Of a stretch of 64,000 nt of DNA, positions 34,547-44,379 are shown in pieces. A program made the position numbers and the translations under genes. The stretch spans positions 186,001 through 250,000 of the forward strand of contig NC_054689.1 of NCBI RefSeq assembly GCF_011074885.1, given 5' to 3'. The stretch comes from Brettanomyces bruxellensis. Taxonomy: Eukaryota > Ascomycota > Pichiomycetes > Pichiales > Pichiaceae. The notes beneath the pieces are model-generated. The model was not told the DNA's origin. It saw only the letters and a list, made by a program, of their open reading frames with translations, and ran no database searches. Numbering within the stretch: position 1 is the first letter of the stretch; each line of letters opens with the position of its first letter.

Positions 34547-36265
34547 ATGAGTTCGTCTATTCTACAACAAATTGTCCCAAGAGACAATAACTCAGTTTCT
34601 GGCAGTCACCAGCATGATGCCTCATTAGCAAAGGTTGTCCCAAACATGACAAGAAACATTATTAGCGAGTTTCCGGGTGTTTCACTGAAATCGTCAAAGC
34701 CAATCACGAGAATAGTAACTTCAAAAAAATGGGTTTTACCTCCTCGTCCAAAGCCGGGTAGAAAGCCGAGTGCGGATGTGCCGGCAACAAAGAGAAAGGC
34801 ACAGAATAGAGCAGCTCAGAGGGCATTCAGAGAAAGGAGAGCCAATAGAGTTACAGAGCTGGAAAAGCAGCTTATGGAGTTGGAAAGAGAGAAGAGTATC
34901 AAGGAAGGTGTTTTAACAAACACGATAAAGACAGTTCAGAATGAAAACTCACGCTTGAAAGAAGTAATAGAGAGCATGAACAAGCAGGTGAGCCGGATGT
35001 CGAAGCAGATGGAGTCATTGATTCAAGTTCAGGCTGCGCAAGAGAAGATGATCCAAACACAGAAGAGCGAGTTACAGCAAGCGAAAAAAGATCTCAAGGC
35101 CAAGAGCTCTGTGCTAGCAACAATGGCAGGCAGTAGGTTTGGAAATCAGGGTGTGAATGAGGACTCAGTTCCTATTAGGAAAAGAAGAAGAGTGTCAAGA
35201 AAGTCTCCTGATCAATCAAGCAAGGACATAGAGTTAGCTGAGGCTGCAGACACAATGTTAAGGTTCAAAAACTCCGGCAGTGCATCGGATGAATCTGGAA
35301 GCAGGTCGTCCTCTGCATCACTTTCTGATTTGTTGAATAGGTTCAAACCTATGGCGCCAGTTCCGTTGAAGAGCCGACACAGGTCAGTGGATACTCGGAC
35401 CGAATTTAAAGAGATTGATTTTACAGGAAAGTTTAGGAGTCATCAAAAAGTTCTTCCGAAAATCACTAGTGCGGAACCCAAGCGTGTCATTTCTGTGCAA
35501 ACAAAGACTTCTACTGCAGATTCGTCTGGTAATTCATCCACAGCTAAGATCGAATCATATACCGGAGCAGGGGAAAATGCCGATTTCGAAGAGTCTGTCA
35601 TCTCTCCAGATGAAAAATGTGGATTCTGCTCAGAAGGCACTCCATGTGTGTGCCGAGAAATCGCAAACCAGAAGCATGATGCCGAAGAGCCAAATAATAC
35701 GAAATCTAATACAAATTTAGTGGTACCAAGCGGTGATAGTTTGAGACAGGCTACGAGTTTCTCGGGATCTGTTTCAATTGCTCGAACATCAAACGCTTCT
35801 TCCGTTTCTAATGAGTTAGTTGATATTCAGAAAGCCAACAAGCAGGCATCAGTTTGCACGGGTAATCCTGGATCATGTCCGCAGTGCATGAGTGATCCTA
35901 TGTCGAGTCTTTTCTGCACGACTCTCGCTAAGAATTCCAAAAATGGCACTCCTTTATCTGGAAGCTCAGAATCAAGATCAACCGCCTTAAGAAAGACTAT
36001 CCCGGCACCAAAAATTGCTTATGGACGAACCAGAAAGATCAGTCAGGCTAGGCTTCCCTCGTTGGAAGAACTGGAACTTGAGAATCCAGGAAGACATTAC
36101 ATTCCTTGCCCGGATGCATATCGGAAACTAAGCAAGCACTCTAATTTTAGGAGGGAAAGGCTGGGGAACATTATTAATAATTTAAACACCTCTGGAATGT
36201 TCGTTGAGGTGGAAAGCATTGGCAAATGCCTCCATCTACTTGATCGCGAGTTTGGCAACAACTAA
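34547..36265 (+). CDS. HAPX: HapX/HAP43-type bZIP iron regulator
   Basis: I start at ATG 34547, since the longer frame begins with GTG; this gives 572 aa. Residues 60-75 read KKWVLPPRPKPGRKP, the Hap4-like motif that binds the CCAAT-binding complex. A bZIP follows: basic region KRKAQNRAAQRAFRERR (about 84-100) and heptads to about 160. Two Cys-rich regions are visible: CGFCSEGTPCVC (about 357-368) and C..NPGSCPQC (about 437-447). This combination defines HapX/Hap43 of other fungi. With the Hap2/3/5 complex these proteins repress iron-consuming genes when iron is low, and the Cys regions sense Fe-S clusters. The C-terminus (SRLPSLEELELENPGRHYIPCPDAY in part) is conserved-looking. Confidence 0.88.
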   Translation: MSSSILQQIVPRDNNSVSGSHQHDASLAKVVPNMTRNIISEFPGVSLKSSKPITRIVTSKKWVLPPRPKPGRKPSADVPATKRKAQNRAAQRAFRERRANRVTELEKQLMELEREKSIKEGVLTNTIKTVQNENSRLKEVIESMNKQVSRMSKQMESLIQVQAAQEKMIQTQKSELQQAKKDLKAKSSVLATMAGSRFGNQGVNEDSVPIRKRRRVSRKSPDQSSKDIELAEAADTMLRFKNSGSASDESGSRSSSASLSDLLNRFKPMAPVPLKSRHRSVDTRTEFKEIDFTGKFRSHQKVLPKITSAEPKRVISVQTKTSTADSSGNSSTAKIESYTGAGENADFEESVISPDEKCGFCSEGTPCVCREIANQKHDAEEPNNTKSNTNLVVPSGDSLRQATSFSGSVSIARTSNASSVSNELVDIQKANKQASVCTGNPGSCPQCMSDPMSSLFCTTLAKNSKNGTPLSGSSESRSTALRKTIPAPKIAYGRTRKISQARLPSLEELELENPGRHYIPCPDAYRKLSKHSNFRRERLGNIINNLNTSGMFVEVESIGKCLHLLDREFGNN

Positions 36266-37112
36266 TTTACTATATATATTAATGGAGCTTTCACTTTAGG
36301 ATACGATGAAATGAAACCGATAGGATTTATGACTATGTATATTGTTGTAGCGGTAGTTTTTTGATTACGGGCAATTCGCATTTGGATGACTTCAAGGTGA
36401 AGTATAATTGGAGCAAATGGCTTCCAAATTTTCCTGTTATGACAATTGTAAAGAAGCACATTTAAAAAAATAATAATAAATGCACAAAATACATGAAACT
36501 GAATACATTCAATGAATATTGTTATGTCTGACTTCCAAAACTTTTAGTGAGGTACTCGAAATTTTGTGGTTATCGGAAATATTTCAACCAATGCCCTCTA
36601 TATTGGGTGATATAGTGTAATATCACATTAAATTAATAGAAACATTTTAAACAGGTTACGTACTTGCAAAAAATAACAGAAAATAGATCAATGTCACAAG
36701 ACAGCTAGCTAATTAATGATTAGCTTGGCTTCCCTGAAAAAACCCCAGAATAATTTCATTTTCGATTTCAATGCAATGCCCTTTTTTTTCCTGTGCATGA
36801 TCTCACCTAACTTAGCCCTCAAAGGCCGTCTAATGTCGGAGATTTTGACAATAGAGGAGAAAGCACTGAAAAAAAAAAAAAAAAAAAAAAAATTGGAGCG
36901 GTGGAGTTACTAAGCCAAGGCATACAATACCGATAATTGTGAGAAACGAAATGGAACAAACCAAAAAAGGGAGACGAGCAAAAAAAAAAGTTGCGTAAAT
37001 AAAGTTTCCGTATGTGAGTGATTCGTCCATATACAAAAATTCAACCTGAAGTTAAAGCAAAACAGGTTATAGTGTATGTTAACATCAAGTGCATTTCTTA
37101 CTGGCATGCTGA
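36266..37112. other. Intergenic region with an A24 tract
   Basis: This AT-rich stretch follows the HapX-type gene, with A24 at 36869-36892. A 65-codon frame (36716-36913) ends through the A tract and looks accidental. Nothing else was recognised. Confidence 0.45.
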
Positions 37113-37420
37113 TTTACTAAGAACTTTGCTATACATTTAGTTGTGCTTCAACAGATATCTTCTTTCCAATATTTCCAGGCCTGGAAGTACCCCGCATATT
37201 CGATCGTTTTGGACGAACATTTTAGCATTTACGACAAAGGACATTTCGATAAAGTTATTCCGCAATATTTCAAATTCGAACTCGAAGCAAGGTTTACCAT
37301 TTTTGTTAAGATCACTGACAACATTCCAGGAACGATTCAATCCTTTCGCTTTTGCATCAAACATTCAGCAAGCTTGAAAGAAGTAATTCAGAAATTTGAC
37401 ATCCTTATACATATATAGAA
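37113..37420 (+). pseudogene. ATG-less reading frame resembling a decayed HSF-type DNA-binding domain
   Basis: The frame is open from 37113 to TAG at 37418-37420 (about 102 codons) and contains no Met codon. Its middle reads FSIYDKGHFDKVIPQYFK and, a few residues on, FTIFVKITDN. The spacing recalls the HSF core (sFiV...F...(V/L)LP.YFKh..F.SFVRQLN). The essential Arg-Gln of the recognition helix is not preserved. A TTACTAAG (37114-37121) and an AG at 37157-37158 could mark an intron, so a 3' exon is possible. The antisense frame with an ATG (37137-37364) shows no family resemblance. I regard it as a gene relic, with low certainty. Confidence 0.3.
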
Positions 37421-37511
37421 CTTATCACCACGGTTATTCAAGGCAAGAGGTGAAAAGATATTTTTACGGTGAACGGAAAACAATAAAAGACGAAACAAGC
37501 GGGACCAAATT

Positions 37512-38684
37512 ATGGTGTCAGAGAAAGAACCATCCATCGACCATACACTTGTTCCAGGTGAACATAGTGTAGGTGGGGGAGATCAAACAATGATACTAAA
37601 CACATACACAGGGCTCCCTGAAGATGGGAGGCAGCAGAAAACTGTAAAGTTGGCCGCAAGACCAAGTCATACTTTATTTCATCTAACCGATAACCAAATA
37701 ACTTCTGTTGCAGGTGCAATGGCCGGATTTTGTGCTGGTGTTGCAGTTTGTCCTTTAGACGTTGCAAAGACAAGACTTCAGGCCCAAGGCTCATACTTGA
37801 AAGATATGAAAAGACTGCCTGCGGAAACGCTGGCGAAGTTCAACCAGGTAAAATACAGAGGGCTTCTTCATTCAATGTCGCTTATCTGGAAAGAGGAGGG
37901 ATTTAGGGGATTATATAGGGGTTTAGTGCCCATAACACTAGGATACTTTCCTTCTTGGATGATTTACTTCACCTGCTACGAGCACTCAAAAAGATGGTAC
38001 GGAAAACTGATTGATGATGACAACTTGAGCTATTTTATGAGCGCCATCACTTCAGGTGCGGCCTCAACCACACTCACCAATCCAATCTGGGTGGTGAAAA
38101 CTAGAATGATGCTACAAATGGACAACGGTAAAACAATCTATGATCGTTTGCCGGTTGAGGCCGAAAAATCCACAGGCATGTCTCTTCGCACAAGACAGTG
38201 GTATAATGGAACTTTTGACGCTTTCAGGAAAATGTATAAACAAGAGGGAATAGGTGCATTTTACAGAGGTCTTCTTCCTTCTTACTTTGGTTTAGCCCAT
38301 GTTGCAATTCAGTTTCCACTGTATGAGAACTTGAAGAAATGGTTTGACATCCAGGATTATATGTCTCCAAACATTAAAGAGCGTGATTTCTCGATGTTTC
38401 TACGATTTGTTCTAGCCTCATGCATGTCAAAGATGTTTGCCAGTGCAATCACATATCCACATGAAATTATTAGGACTCGGCTGCAGATGTATAGTAACAC
38501 AAATCTCGGCGAGAATCAGCTTGTAGGGGTGCTAAAGAGCATTAAGTCAATTTATTTGACTGAAGGTATACGGGGATTTTATAGTGGATTTGTGGTAAAT
38601 CTAGCTAGAACTGTTCCTGCCAGTGCCATCACCATGGTTTCCTTCGAATACTTTAAGAAAGTACTACAGAAGTTTAAAGAGTGA
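37512..38684 (+). CDS. YIA6: Mitochondrial NAD+ (nucleotide) carrier YIA6/YEA6-type
   Basis: This 390-aa protein starts at ATG 37512. Three mitochondrial-carrier repeats are visible from about residue 65. Their signatures are CPLDVAKTRLQAQG, NPIWVVKTRMMLQ and YPHEIIRTRLQMY, of the form Px(D/E)xx(K/R)x(R/K). The second one, with Trp in NPIWVVKTR, is typical of the pyrimidine-nucleotide/NAD+/folate-FAD branch. Overall similarity is to Yia6/Ndt1, which imports NAD+ across the inner membrane in exchange for (d)AMP/GMP. A long hydrophilic insert lies between TM3 and TM4 (about 205-235). The N-terminal ~60 residues are non-conserved. Confidence 0.85.
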   Translation: MVSEKEPSIDHTLVPGEHSVGGGDQTMILNTYTGLPEDGRQQKTVKLAARPSHTLFHLTDNQITSVAGAMAGFCAGVAVCPLDVAKTRLQAQGSYLKDMKRLPAETLAKFNQVKYRGLLHSMSLIWKEEGFRGLYRGLVPITLGYFPSWMIYFTCYEHSKRWYGKLIDDDNLSYFMSAITSGAASTTLTNPIWVVKTRMMLQMDNGKTIYDRLPVEAEKSTGMSLRTRQWYNGTFDAFRKMYKQEGIGAFYRGLLPSYFGLAHVAIQFPLYENLKKWFDIQDYMSPNIKERDFSMFLRFVLASCMSKMFASAITYPHEIIRTRLQMYSNTNLGENQLVGVLKSIKSIYLTEGIRGFYSGFVVNLARTVPASAITMVSFEYFKKVLQKFKE

Positions 38685-39480
38685 GAAACAGTGGGACGAT
38701 AAAGTTTATGTTTTTATTACTAAGCCAGACATGACTTACAGGCCTGAATTCAATACTCTTTCCCATGTACAATCTTAGACAAACATTCACGATCTTGCTA
38801 TTTTACGCTTTTTTCGTTCCTTAGAACAATGCTTCCATGAGACTCAAAGTTGGCTTTGAGATATGATGAACTCTGATTTCTCTTAAATTCTATTTCGCCA
38901 GAATCTCTAATGATTTGTTATTCGTTTGGACAACTTACTTTATGGATAATGAACTGTCCCTTGTTTACACATGTCCGTTTTATCATACAATTTCTACTTT
39001 ATTGATTCTCAAATAAAATGAGAATCAGTTTTCAACTCCCCGCTTCTCCCTATACTATTTCCATCAGAAACACATACATTCTAGATTGATTGACTGATAT
39101 TCATGAATTTTGAGCGACACATATAATATAATAGTTCACTTTTTTGGGGTCAAAATTTTTTAAAATTGCCTCTGGCTTAGAAGATATACGAATAGCTGAG
39201 TGGTAATGAATATGCTTTGACACAAGATAATTTAATGTCCTTCATTTTCTTGTTTTATTTTGATCCGATCACACAAGCCTTTTTTTTCCCTATTTTTTTT
39301 TTTTGCTTAATAATCGCGAAATATATTGAAACTAGAAGTAAAATCATGACATGTGAGCACACTGATAGACCTTCTTTACTTATTCTTGTTAGAAGTAGAA
39401 TCATCTTATAGGCTACAGCTATCATTTTTGCTTACATTTGAACCGTTTTAGCATAAAGGTTGTTGATTAGTTGTGCAACA
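38685..39480. promoter_or_regulatory. Intergenic region upstream of EPS1
   Basis: These 796 AT-rich bp lie between two plus-strand genes, with T-rich runs at 39279-39305. This is the YIA6 3' UTR and the EPS1 promoter. No other feature was recognised. Confidence 0.4.
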
Positions 39481-41652
39481 ATGCTTTCGGTCAGAAGGCT
39501 TTTGAGCCATCTGATTTTTTTTCTTGTATTGGTGAACATTTGCAAGGGTGAGGAAGAAGTGGACAAAGAGGCGGAAACAGAAACGGATCCGCTTCCGGGA
39601 GTACTATCATCCAAGCAATTTGATGAAGAGTTAAAGTCGGGCTACCATATTGTTGAATTTTTTTCTCCATATTGCCCACATTGTACCCATTTCGCACCAA
39701 CATGGGAAGATTTTTACCACAAACATCATGAATTATATGCCGAAAAGAACAATCTTCACATCCATCAGGTGAATTGTGTTTCAAACGGTGATCTTTGCGA
39801 TAAGGAGGGTGTTATGGCATACCCTACAATCAGGTTTTATTCAAGTGGCGGTAAGCTTCTTGGATCAATGGATGATTATCAGAGGACGCTGGAAGGCTTG
39901 GAAACATTTGTCAACGATCAGTTATCCCTTTGGGTTGTAGGAGAGACAGATGGCAAGCCGGACGATTTTTCGAGCGATTCAATTCCAGAGACGATTCTTC
40001 TAAACAAGAAGAAACTGGTGCAAATTCTTGTTGGTGAAGGTGCAGATAAGCCCTACTTAGTGTCTTTTTGGCCCTCAACAGACAAGGAACTACCTCAGGA
40101 TAAGTTTCAAGGTGATCACAAGGGTGTGCAGTTTTTCCAGGAATATCCCGGCAGTTACATGTTTAGAAATATTTGGAACGGGGTTTCGAAACAGTTGGCA
40201 AATGAGATTGAAGATGGAAAATTGTCATTGGCGTACTTTAACTGTGGATCCAATCCAAAGGTGTGCAGTACGTTGGGTATTGAAGACTGGCCCAGAAATG
40301 CAGAAGAAGCTATACCTCAAATCATGATGATGCTACCACCTTCTGCGGGTGGTAACAGGGTCGTTTATAATAGACCCACTCGTCCATCTATCCAAGATCT
40401 TTTATTATGGACCTCTCGCTTACTTGAAATTTACAGATTTGAGGATCTCTCAGAATCGAAAATTCAGAAAATTGGCGGCATTGTGAAGAGATTAAGAAGA
40501 GAGAGTGACATTAAGGATTATTCCAAGGTGACATTTGTTCTTTTAGAAGACCCTGCTACCAGGGTGCCTGAAGACGATATGATTTTGAGAAAGCTTCTAC
40601 AACCCATAATGGATTTTCGGGGCAATGTCTATTTATTCAAGAGTACCGATAGTACCGGCTTTCTTCGCTTGTTGAAAACACAAAGCAGAATTATGGAGGA
40701 TGATTATCTTAATAAAGATTCGGATAAGAACAACAAGGATTTAATATCATTTGATCCTGCTATGTTTGCGGCAAGAACACTTTCAGCATTGCCAATGATG
40801 CTTTGCTTTAGATCAAACACGTTGGACGGTGTGGCAATGAAAAGTTTCAGTTCCAGGGATATTCGTGATACTGGAAAAGTGCTCAAATTCATCTATAAAA
40901 ATGCTTACCCAATGGCATGGCCACTTTTACGTAAAAACCTCGATGTTGTGTTTCCCGAATACGATGAGTCGTATTACTCTAAAAATGAAAAGGTTCTTGT
41001 TTCCTTAATTGATCCAAAGAAGCCAAAGGAGCTTCAGAAAATATCATATGGAATGTCTTACATCTATCACAAATTCACCTACATTCAAAACAGGGAGCAA
41101 TTTAACAAGTTGGACAATGAGAGGAAGAAGAAGTATGCCAAGATCAAAGATTTGCAAGATGGTTCACATCATCATGATATTATGAAAATCATGAGTACTA
41201 CGGTTCAGGAAACTTTCGAGAACATGCACAATGAATTAAGAATCGCCTATGTTGACATAGAGAATCTCAAGGCATTGAGATATAGACTTGGCTGGAAGAA
41301 TATCGTACCATCGAAGTATAAGAGTGGCGATTTCTTGTTAGTGTCAAGATTTTCAAATGGTTACTGGGACGAGTCATCTGAGGGCAAGCAGTTCAACATC
41401 GAAGACGTTGATAACGTTATTTCTGGAATAAAATACGCAAGCGAGCACGGTTTCTCTGGGAAGAGACTGTACACACCAATATTGAAGATTGCAATATTTG
41501 TTCCACTTACGATAATAGTTATCTGCTTCATTTGGAAATGGACTCGCAAGTTTCTTTTAGCCCGTAGCCTTAGAAAAAATAGGATGAAGGGTTTGGGAAT
41601 ATTGGGCGTGGATCCTTCATTGGGGAGTACCGAACTCGACAAACTTGAGTGA
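39481..41652 (+). CDS. EPS1: ER membrane protein disulfide isomerase EPS1
   Basis: The start is ATG 39481, as the upstream extension begins with TTG. The protein has 723 aa. A signal peptide (1-24, core LIFFLVLVNI) precedes a thioredoxin domain with SPYCPHCTHFAPTW (CPHC at about 65-68), nearly the same as in S. cerevisiae Eps1. A second thioredoxin-like domain lacking a CXXC carries HLVSFWP-like YLVSFWPSTD (about 190-200). A long luminal region leads to one TM near the C-terminus (about 670-690), followed by a short basic cytosolic tail with GILGV, as in Eps1. Eps1 helps ER quality control of membrane proteins such as Pma1. The C-terminal KKxx-type retrieval signal of Eps1 is absent here (it ends LDKLE). 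Confidence 0.88.
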   Translation: MLSVRRLLSHLIFFLVLVNICKGEEEVDKEAETETDPLPGVLSSKQFDEELKSGYHIVEFFSPYCPHCTHFAPTWEDFYHKHHELYAEKNNLHIHQVNCVSNGDLCDKEGVMAYPTIRFYSSGGKLLGSMDDYQRTLEGLETFVNDQLSLWVVGETDGKPDDFSSDSIPETILLNKKKLVQILVGEGADKPYLVSFWPSTDKELPQDKFQGDHKGVQFFQEYPGSYMFRNIWNGVSKQLANEIEDGKLSLAYFNCGSNPKVCSTLGIEDWPRNAEEAIPQIMMMLPPSAGGNRVVYNRPTRPSIQDLLLWTSRLLEIYRFEDLSESKIQKIGGIVKRLRRESDIKDYSKVTFVLLEDPATRVPEDDMILRKLLQPIMDFRGNVYLFKSTDSTGFLRLLKTQSRIMEDDYLNKDSDKNNKDLISFDPAMFAARTLSALPMMLCFRSNTLDGVAMKSFSSRDIRDTGKVLKFIYKNAYPMAWPLLRKNLDVVFPEYDESYYSKNEKVLVSLIDPKKPKELQKISYGMSYIYHKFTYIQNREQFNKLDNERKKKYAKIKDLQDGSHHHDIMKIMSTTVQETFENMHNELRIAYVDIENLKALRYRLGWKNIVPSKYKSGDFLLVSRFSNGYWDESSEGKQFNIEDVDNVISGIKYASEHGFSGKRLYTPILKIAIFVPLTIIVICFIWKWTRKFLLARSLRKNRMKGLGILGVDPSLGSTELDKLE

Positions 41653-41825
41653 ACTTTCTATGCATTTATGGCATGCAAACATGGATACTATTAGTTGATC
41701 TTCTTTGAGTAATATTTGAAGGGCTTTAGTTAAGTATTATGTATTTTAGGACTCGGTAGATATAATGCGCCCTTAATTCGAATATTATTTTCTTTAATTT
41801 TTTTTTCATCGTATTTTTCAAGGTA

Positions 41826-42032
41826 ATGTCTCCAGGTAAATATTTCGATTCAACCTTTCACTCTTTAAAGTCTATCATCGTCTCAGAACTACATTCATCG
41901 ACTAGTCAAGAATTTATGAGAGATGAGGACTGCCTTAAGCAGTGTATGCGGGATTTGTTGCAGCCAGCGATTATGGCTGAGGGCATATTCCACAGAGCCT
42001 TCATCTATAAATATGATCGATCTTCTACATAA
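41826..42032 (+). promoter_or_regulatory. 68-codon out-of-frame upstream ORF overlapping the SUV3 start
   Basis: ATG at 41826 opens a 68-residue frame ending at 42032, which is 107 bp past the SUV3 ATG and in another frame. It has no mitochondrial-type character and no known domain. If the mRNA begins upstream of 41826, scanning ribosomes would be diverted from SUV3. Confidence 0.45.
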
Positions 42033-44232
42033 ATCGGTGGATCGGCTTAAGGTGCATATAACAGACAGAAATTATGATATGCTGAGTTATGATTTGTTAA
42101 AGAAGAACTACAGCAGGGAATTTTTGGACAAGAACAGAGCCAGGATAAGGAGTAAATTGGATGATATAAGGAAGCGGTCCACAAAGAGTTTGAAAACATT
42201 TCTGAATGCGAAAATCCATAGTCCCCAGGCAGCAGTGAACAATCTTTGGTCACCTTGCCTATCAAATATCGGCAGTATTCTATGGTACATTGGCTTGAAT
42301 AAAGGAAACCTAAGAAATGTAGTCCCCTGGAAGATACCTGCTGAAACACCAGATGGTGATTTACCAAGGCAAGTGATAAGCGATGTGCTGGAGAGACTTG
42401 TATACAATGAAATGAAGCCTTACAACCTACTGTCAGTGTATAATGATGACTCAAACAAACAGAATTTCAACCACAACTTGACATTTCACGTGATGGATGT
42501 GGATAACCCATGCGAATGGTTTCCAAATGCAAGAAAGTTGAAAAGAAAATTCATTATGCATGTGGGACCAACCAACAGTGGAAAGACATACCATGCTTTA
42601 AAAAGATTGGAGACATGCACCAAGGGATATTATGCAGGACCGTTGAGATTACTTGCCAGAGAGGTTTATGACAAATTTCAGAAGAAGAATATAAACTGCA
42701 ATTTAGTCACAGGTGAGGAGGTTCTTATTGACATTGACGGTAATGGAAATAAGGCTGGAATCACTTCGGGAACAATTGAGATGCTTTCCATGTCTGAGAG
42801 TTATGATGTGGTTGTTGTTGATGAAATTCAGATGATTGGTGATCAATACAGGGGCTCAGCATGGACAAATGCCGTTCTTGGTGTTCGTGCCAAGGAGATA
42901 CATTTATGCGGCGAAATATCAGCGGTGCCCATTATTAAGAGACTTGTGGCGATGACTGGGGACGATTTGGAAATCAAGACTTACAAAAGATTGGGAAAGC
43001 TTGTGGTGGATGATTCCATCGTTGAAATGACAGATTTAAGCAAGGGTGATTGCATAGTTTGCTTCAGCAAAACGGCTATTTTGGATATGAAGATTCAAAT
43101 AGAGCGGCAAACTAACTTCAAGTGTGCCGTAATATATGGTGCATTACCACCAGAAACTAGATCGCAAGAAGCGCAAAGATTCAATGATGGGATATATGAT
43201 ATTGTTGTCGCTTCAGATGCCATTGGAATGGGGTTGAACTTGAAGATCAACAGGGTCATATTCACCACAACTCAGAAGTTCAATGGTAGCAAAAATGTTA
43301 GTCTCACTTCATCAAACATTAAGCAGATTGGAGGACGTGCAGGCAGATATGGAATTGGAGGCGAGTCTGTTGGCCATATCACGGCCATATCGAGAGATGA
43401 ATTGGAAAATGTGTCCAAGGGTGTTGAGGGCGATATTAAATACATAAACAAGGCTATACTATGGCCTCCAGATGATCTTTGGATAAAGTATTATTCGATG
43501 TTTGCACCAGAAACCAATTTGGTGACAATATACCGAAGATTTGAAGAAGATTTAAACATCAAGAATGCAAAGACCGCTGAAAGATCAGAAGATTTTAAAG
43601 TGCAATCATTGAAGGATAAACTAATGATGTCCGGCTTTTTCAAGACAGAAAAACTACTAAGGGGATTTCTCATTCAGGATCAGCTCCGGTGCATAAGTGC
43701 ACCAACGACTTTGAGCACAAACCCAAACCAACCTATGAAATTGGTTTTAGATTACGTGCTTAAGGAATTTATGGTTAATATCATCCAACGTACTAGAAAG
43801 TCACTTTTTGACTTTACGGCCATCCCACTATATCTTTTATCTACTGAGAATGTAAAGAGAACAGGCACAATGCGTGGTCATCGTTACAGCATACGAGGAA
43901 GTTCTATGATAGAGCCAGAACCAGTGCCCGCTGCATTAAGATCAAGGGCTTCTAGGGAAAGTGCAAAATTTGCTATGGAGAGGTATCAACCTAGAAGACG
44001 ATATGTGAAAAGATTGAATCCCGTCGAAGATAGGCTCACCAAACTTGAGCAGTTTCATAAAATGCTCAGCTCATACATGTGGCTTGCTTACAGGTTTCCA
44101 CAAAATTTCATCGACCTGGAATCTGCGAGAAGTCTCAAGGAGGTGTCTGAATTTAAAATAAGTGAAATGCTTGGCAGTTTAAGAGCTGTTTCAGGTGGCT
44201 CGAAGAGGTTTAAGACATTCTTGAAGCATTAG
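41923..44232 (+). CDS. SUV3: Mitochondrial RNA helicase SUV3
   Basis: This 769-aa protein starts at ATG 41923. A Cys/Arg/Ser-rich presequence (RLWLRAYSTEPS) is typical of mitochondrial import. Helicase motifs: I at about 213 (GPTNSGKT), II at about 299 (VVDEIQMIGD), a motif IV/V region with VASDAIGMGLNLKI, and VI (QIGGRAGRYG). The DExH-like DEIQ box and GRAGRYG are specific to Suv3. A SUV3 C-terminal region (about 640-750) ends SYMWLAYRFPQNF. With the exoribonuclease Dss1, Suv3 forms the mitochondrial degradosome that turns over RNA and excised introns. It converges on PEP3 with a 147-bp gap. Confidence 0.95.
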   Translation: MRTALSSVCGICCSQRLWLRAYSTEPSSINMIDLLHKSVDRLKVHITDRNYDMLSYDLLKKNYSREFLDKNRARIRSKLDDIRKRSTKSLKTFLNAKIHSPQAAVNNLWSPCLSNIGSILWYIGLNKGNLRNVVPWKIPAETPDGDLPRQVISDVLERLVYNEMKPYNLLSVYNDDSNKQNFNHNLTFHVMDVDNPCEWFPNARKLKRKFIMHVGPTNSGKTYHALKRLETCTKGYYAGPLRLLAREVYDKFQKKNINCNLVTGEEVLIDIDGNGNKAGITSGTIEMLSMSESYDVVVVDEIQMIGDQYRGSAWTNAVLGVRAKEIHLCGEISAVPIIKRLVAMTGDDLEIKTYKRLGKLVVDDSIVEMTDLSKGDCIVCFSKTAILDMKIQIERQTNFKCAVIYGALPPETRSQEAQRFNDGIYDIVVASDAIGMGLNLKINRVIFTTTQKFNGSKNVSLTSSNIKQIGGRAGRYGIGGESVGHITAISRDELENVSKGVEGDIKYINKAILWPPDDLWIKYYSMFAPETNLVTIYRRFEEDLNIKNAKTAERSEDFKVQSLKDKLMMSGFFKTEKLLRGFLIQDQLRCISAPTTLSTNPNQPMKLVLDYVLKEFMVNIIQRTRKSLFDFTAIPLYLLSTENVKRTGTMRGHRYSIRGSSMIEPEPVPAALRSRASRESAKFAMERYQPRRRYVKRLNPVEDRLTKLEQFHKMLSSYMWLAYRFPQNFIDLESARSLKEVSEFKISEMLGSLRAVSGGSKRFKTFLKH

Positions 44233-44379
44233 CAAAAACGAGAGTGCGATGCATTCAATTTCACGTATTTAAAACTGTATATATATATTATATTCATGAC
44301 AAGACAAATGTCGGTCGCATTCTGATACTTGTGCACAAAATAGATCAATAAAAATTCAAGGAAAGCGCATACCTGTACA

